NCBI GenBank assembly: GCA_902767175.1
Contig: CACXGH010000160.1
Span: 1 to 8,556 of the forward strand
From: an uncultured Ruminococcus sp.
Lineage (GTDB): Bacteria; Bacillota; Clostridia; Oscillospirales; Acutalibacteraceae
Reading direction: 5' to 3'
Length of the DNA: 8,556 nt
The notes beneath the pieces were generated by a model. The model was not told where the DNA came from. It ran no database searches and saw only the letters and a list, made by a program, of their open reading frames with translations. The first letter of the stretch is position 1. Every line of letters begins with the position of its first letter. Position numbers and translations under genes: made by a program. This document shows positions 5,489 through 8,556 of the stretch, in pieces.

Positions 5489-7315
5489 ATGTGTGGTATC
5501 GTAGGATATATCGGCTATGAGCAGGCTGCTCCGTTTTTGCTCAGCGGACTTGAAAAGCTTGAGTACCGCGGATATGATTCTGCAGGTATCTGCCTTAACA
5601 ACGGCAGTGAGCTTATCGTAAAAAAAACCAAGGGTAAGCTTGCAGAGCTGAAAAAGCTGACCCAAAACGGTACTAATATTCAGGGTACTGTCGGTATAGG
5701 ACATACAAGATGGGCTACTCACGGTGAGCCTTCTGACGTAAACGCTCATCCTCATCTCAGTGATTCCTGCCGTTTTGCTGTTGTTCATAACGGAATAATA
5801 GAGAACTATCTCCAGCTCAAGGACTATCTTATGTCAAAGGGCGTAAAATTCCGTTCCAAAACCGACACTGAGGTCATAGCTCAGCTTATAGAATATTATT
5901 ATCAGGGAGACCTTATCGACACCGTGATCAAGGTACTCTCAAAGCTTGACGGCTCTTATGCTCTCGGTGTTATCAGCAAGGACGCTCCCGATGAGATAAT
6001 TGCCGTAAGAAAGGAAAGTCCCCTCATCATAGGAATAGGTGATAAGGAAAACTATATCGCTTCCGATATCCCTGCTATCCTTTCCAAAACAAGAAATATC
6101 TATCGTCTGCAGAATAACGAGATTGCTGTTCTCAGACGTGACAGCATAAAAATCATAAATACCGATAAGGAGGAGATACAAAAAACTCCCGAAACGGTAG
6201 AATGGGATATAGATGCAGCCGAAAAGGGCGGATATGAGCATTTTATGTTCAAGGAAATAATGGAACAGCCCAAGGCTATAAAGCAGACTATCATTCCTCA
6301 TATCAAGAACGGCAGAGTCGTTCTTGATGAGATCAGTCTTACAGCAGAGCAGGTCAGGAGCTTCAATAAAATAAACATTCTTGCCTGCGGCTCAGCATAT
6401 CATGTAGGCGTTGTTGCAAAGTATGTTTTTGAAAAGATTCTGAGAAAGCCTGTTGAAGCCGACCTTGCGTCTGAATTCAGATATCGTGATCCGATCGTCG
6501 ATGATAAGACGCTGACAATTGTAATAAGTCAGTCGGGCGAAACAGCCGATACCAAGGAGGCAATGAAGGAGGCACAAAGAAGAGGCTCTCATGTAATTGC
6601 TGTTGTAAATGTTCTCGGAAGTGCTATTGCAGAGGCCTCTGACGATGTTATCTATACACTCGCAGGTCCTGAAATAGCCGTTGCTACCACTAAGGCATAC
6701 AGCACTCAGCTTGCTGTTATCTACCTTATGGCTCTATATTTCGGAGATATGCTCGGTACTATAAGCAATGAAGCATATAAAAATTATATTGCGGAGCTTG
6801 AATCTATTCCGGATAAAATATCTCAGATACTTGAAAATGAGGATAAAATTCAGTACCTCGCATCAAAACTGTTCAATTCCCGTGACGTTTTCTTCATAGG
6901 AAGAAATATCGACTATGCGCTTTCTCTCGAAGGCTCATTAAAGCTAAAGGAAATCTCATATATTCATTCTGAGGCATACGCAGCAGGTGAGCTTAAGCAC
7001 GGTACTATTTCGCTTATAGAAGAAGGTACACTCGTTATTGCTCTTGCTACACATGAGGCGCTGATTGCCAAGACTATAAGTAATATAGAAGAAGTGCGTA
7101 CAAGAGGAGCATATGTGCTCTGTCTTGCGTGTGAGGATCATCAGGAGATAAAAAATGTTGCTCAGAGCACGATATTCATACCGAAAATCTGTGATATGAT
7201 GCTTCCGTCTCTTGCAGTAATACCGCTTCAGCTCTTTGCATATTATGTCGCATCACTCAAGGGCTGTGATATAGACAAGCCAAGAAACCTTGCAAAGTCT
7301 GTTACGGTTGAATGA
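5489..7315 (+). CDS. glmS: Glutamine-fructose-6-phosphate aminotransferase GlmS
   Basis: GlmS makes glucosamine-6-phosphate from fructose-6-phosphate and glutamine, the entry to UDP-GlcNAc and peptidoglycan. The 608-residue product is full length. Cys2 (MCGIVGYIG) becomes the N-terminal nucleophile after Met removal. The glutaminase domain runs to about residue 220, with EYRGYDSAG (25-33), HTRWATHG (72-79) and HNGIIEN (100-106). GYEHFMFKEI (248-257) links to the first sugar-isomerase (SIS) domain, with ACGSAYHVG (299-307), SQSGETADT (347-355) and VATTKAYSTQ (398-407). The second SIS domain carries GRNIDYALSLEGSLKLKEIS (471-490), and the protein ends in DKPRNLAKSVTVE. ATG 5489 follows GGAGGAG (5477-5483) by 5 nt, the strongest ribosome site in the window. 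Only 16 nt separate it from purA, so it is almost surely co-transcribed. No glmS ribozyme can fit in that gap. Confidence 0.98.
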   Translation: MCGIVGYIGYEQAAPFLLSGLEKLEYRGYDSAGICLNNGSELIVKKTKGKLAELKKLTQNGTNIQGTVGIGHTRWATHGEPSDVNAHPHLSDSCRFAVVHNGIIENYLQLKDYLMSKGVKFRSKTDTEVIAQLIEYYYQGDLIDTVIKVLSKLDGSYALGVISKDAPDEIIAVRKESPLIIGIGDKENYIASDIPAILSKTRNIYRLQNNEIAVLRRDSIKIINTDKEEIQKTPETVEWDIDAAEKGGYEHFMFKEIMEQPKAIKQTIIPHIKNGRVVLDEISLTAEQVRSFNKINILACGSAYHVGVVAKYVFEKILRKPVEADLASEFRYRDPIVDDKTLTIVISQSGETADTKEAMKEAQRRGSHVIAVVNVLGSAIAEASDDVIYTLAGPEIAVATTKAYSTQLAVIYLMALYFGDMLGTISNEAYKNYIAELESIPDKISQILENEDKIQYLASKLFNSRDVFFIGRNIDYALSLEGSLKLKEISYIHSEAYAAGELKHGTISLIEEGTLVIALATHEALIAKTISNIEEVRTRGAYVLCLACEDHQEIKNVAQSTIFIPKICDMMLPSLAVIPLQLFAYYVASLKGCDIDKPRNLAKSVTVE

Positions 7316-7351
7316 TACTCCGGAAAGCAGAAAAAAGGAAAGGTGAATTGT

Positions 7352-8556
7352 ATGGAGATAAAAAAAGAAGCTGTGCTAATATTGGACTTTGGAGGACAGT
7401 ACAGTCAGCTTATTGCAAGACGCGTTCGTGAGTGTAATGTTTACTGTGAATTGAAGTCTTATAAAACTACTGCTGAAGAGATAAAAAAAGCCGGATATAT
7501 GGGCATTATCTTTTCAGGCGGTCCTAACAGCACATACGAGGAGAATGCACCTGTCTGTGATCCGGGTATTTTCAGACTCGGAATACCTGTTCTCGGTATT
7601 TGCTATGGTGCTCAGCTTATGGCACAGACACTTGGCGGCAAGGTTAAGAGCAGTGAAACAAAGGAGTACGGCAAAACAGAGATAGAATGCAATACCTCAT
7701 CATTGATTTTCCATTCTGCAAGTGCTAAAACAGTCTGCTGGATGAGTCATACTGACTATATCTCAGAGCTGCCACACGGCTTCAAGACAACGGCAATCTC
7801 CGATGCCTGCCCTGTAGCAGCAATGGAGGATATCAAGAGGAATTTTTTCGCACTGCAGTTTCATCCGGAGGTTCAGCATACTCAGGAAGGTATGCTTTAT
7901 CTTAAAAACTTCCTATATAATGCCTGCGGCTGTACTGCTGAGTGGAAAATGAGTTCATTTGTAAAGGATACAATAAAGGAGCTTAAAGCTAAGATAGGTG
8001 ACAAGAAAGTGCTTTGTGCACTTTCCGGAGGTGTAGATTCTTCCGTTGCTGCACTTCTTGTTCATAAGGCAGTGGGAAAGCAGCTTACCTGTATTTTTGT
8101 AGACCACGGACTTCTTCGCAAGGACGAGGGCGACCAGGTGGAGAGCGTTTTCAGAAAGCAGTTTGATATGAATCTTATCAGAGTAAATGCTCAGGAAAGA
8201 TTTCTGACGAAGCTTGAAGGCGTTTCCGAACCTGAACAAAAGCGCAAAATAATCGGTGAAGAATTCATCAGAGTATTCGAGGACGAAGCAAAAAAGTTGG
8301 GTAAGATAGAATATCTTTGTCAGGGTACGATTTATCCGGATGTTGTTGAGAGCGGAGTCGGTGAGGCCGCCGTTATCAAGAGTCATCATAACGTTGGCGG
8401 TCTTCCTGAGGATGTCGGTTTTGAGGGTATTATCGAGCCTCTTCGAGATCTCTTTAAGGATGAGGTACGAAGAGCCGGATTAGAGTTGGGCATTCCTGAT
8501 TATCTTGTATGGCGTCAGCCGTTTCCTGGTCCTGGTCTTGCAATAAGAATCATGGG
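7352..8556 (+). CDS. guaA: GMP synthase (glutamine-hydrolysing) GuaA, 5' part
   Basis: GuaA turns XMP, glutamine and ATP into GMP. The frame stays open from ATG 7352 to the right edge, giving 401 full codons; about 110-120 residues of the usual ~515 are missing because the window ends. The class I glutaminase domain covers about residues 7-195, with DFGGQYSQL (12-20), nucleophile Cys84 in LGICYGAQ (81-88), and His171/Glu173 in FHPEV. The ATP pyrophosphatase domain has the P-loop LSGGVDSS (224-231), DHGLLRKDEG (251-260) and QGTIYPDVVESG (324-335). HHNVGGLP (345-352) and RQPFPGPGLAIRI (388-400) lead into the C-terminal dimerisation domain. AAAGGTGA (7339-7346) lies 5 nt before the ATG. The gap to glmS is 36 nt with no terminator, so this gene most likely belongs to the same transcript. 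GuaB, which supplies XMP, is not seen in this window. Confidence 0.97.
   Translation, partial: MEIKKEAVLILDFGGQYSQLIARRVRECNVYCELKSYKTTAEEIKKAGYMGIIFSGGPNSTYEENAPVCDPGIFRLGIPVLGICYGAQLMAQTLGGKVKSSETKEYGKTEIECNTSSLIFHSASAKTVCWMSHTDYISELPHGFKTTAISDACPVAAMEDIKRNFFALQFHPEVQHTQEGMLYLKNFLYNACGCTAEWKMSSFVKDTIKELKAKIGDKKVLCALSGGVDSSVAALLVHKAVGKQLTCIFVDHGLLRKDEGDQVESVFRKQFDMNLIRVNAQERFLTKLEGVSEPEQKRKIIGEEFIRVFEDEAKKLGKIEYLCQGTIYPDVVESGVGEAAVIKSHHNVGGLPEDVGFEGIIEPLRDLFKDEVRRAGLELGIPDYLVWRQPFPGPGLAIRIM

Noticed and set aside
7955..8389. Minus-strand open frame of 144 codons inside guaA.
   Set aside because: It lies fully opposite well-conserved guaA coding sequence and encodes no recognisable protein; it is a shadow frame.
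8550..8556. Truncated guaA.
   Set aside because: The missing C-terminus is due to the window edge, not to a stop codon or frameshift.

Overview
This window carries seven genes, all on the + strand, most of them core purine-nucleotide enzymes: the end of purC, then purF, purB, an AIM24-family gene, purA, glmS and the start of guaA. Clear Shine-Dalgarno sites, a Bacillus-type iron-sulfur PurF, the PurC tail sequence and heavy use of AGA/ATA codons point to a low-to-mid G+C Firmicute. My best guess is a Clostridia member of the Ruminococcus/Oscillospiraceae kind; this is inferred from family resemblance, not from a marker gene.

Layout: 2-103 is the C-terminus of purC, cut by the window edge. 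104-214 is a 111-nt leader with overlapping, mutually exclusive stems ahead of purF (215-1717), which starts at TTG with a modest ribosome binding site. 1718-1925 is the largest gap (208 nt). It holds a terminator-like hairpin, weak promoter candidates and a second hairpin, and probably separates two transcription units. purB (1926-3347), the AIM24 gene (3391-4149), purA (4192-5472), glmS (5489-7315) and guaA (7352 to the right edge) then follow with gaps of 43, 42, 16 and 36 nt. They are probably co-transcribed.

Together: PurF makes the first committed step of de novo purine synthesis. PurC and PurB act on the aminoimidazole intermediates. PurA plus PurB turn IMP into AMP, and GuaA turns XMP into GMP. 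GlmS is not a purine enzyme; it makes glucosamine-6-phosphate for the cell wall. Like PurF and GuaA it uses glutamine as nitrogen donor, so three glutamine amidotransferases lie within about 8 kb.

The region is mainly housekeeping, and I see no mobile element, CRISPR array, tRNA/rRNA or phage gene. The points most worth a second look are the AIM24 gene inside the purine cluster, the structured purF leader, glmS sitting here with no room for a ribozyme, the divergent PurA active-site motifs, and a PurB that looks more like human ADSL than like the shorter B. subtilis type.
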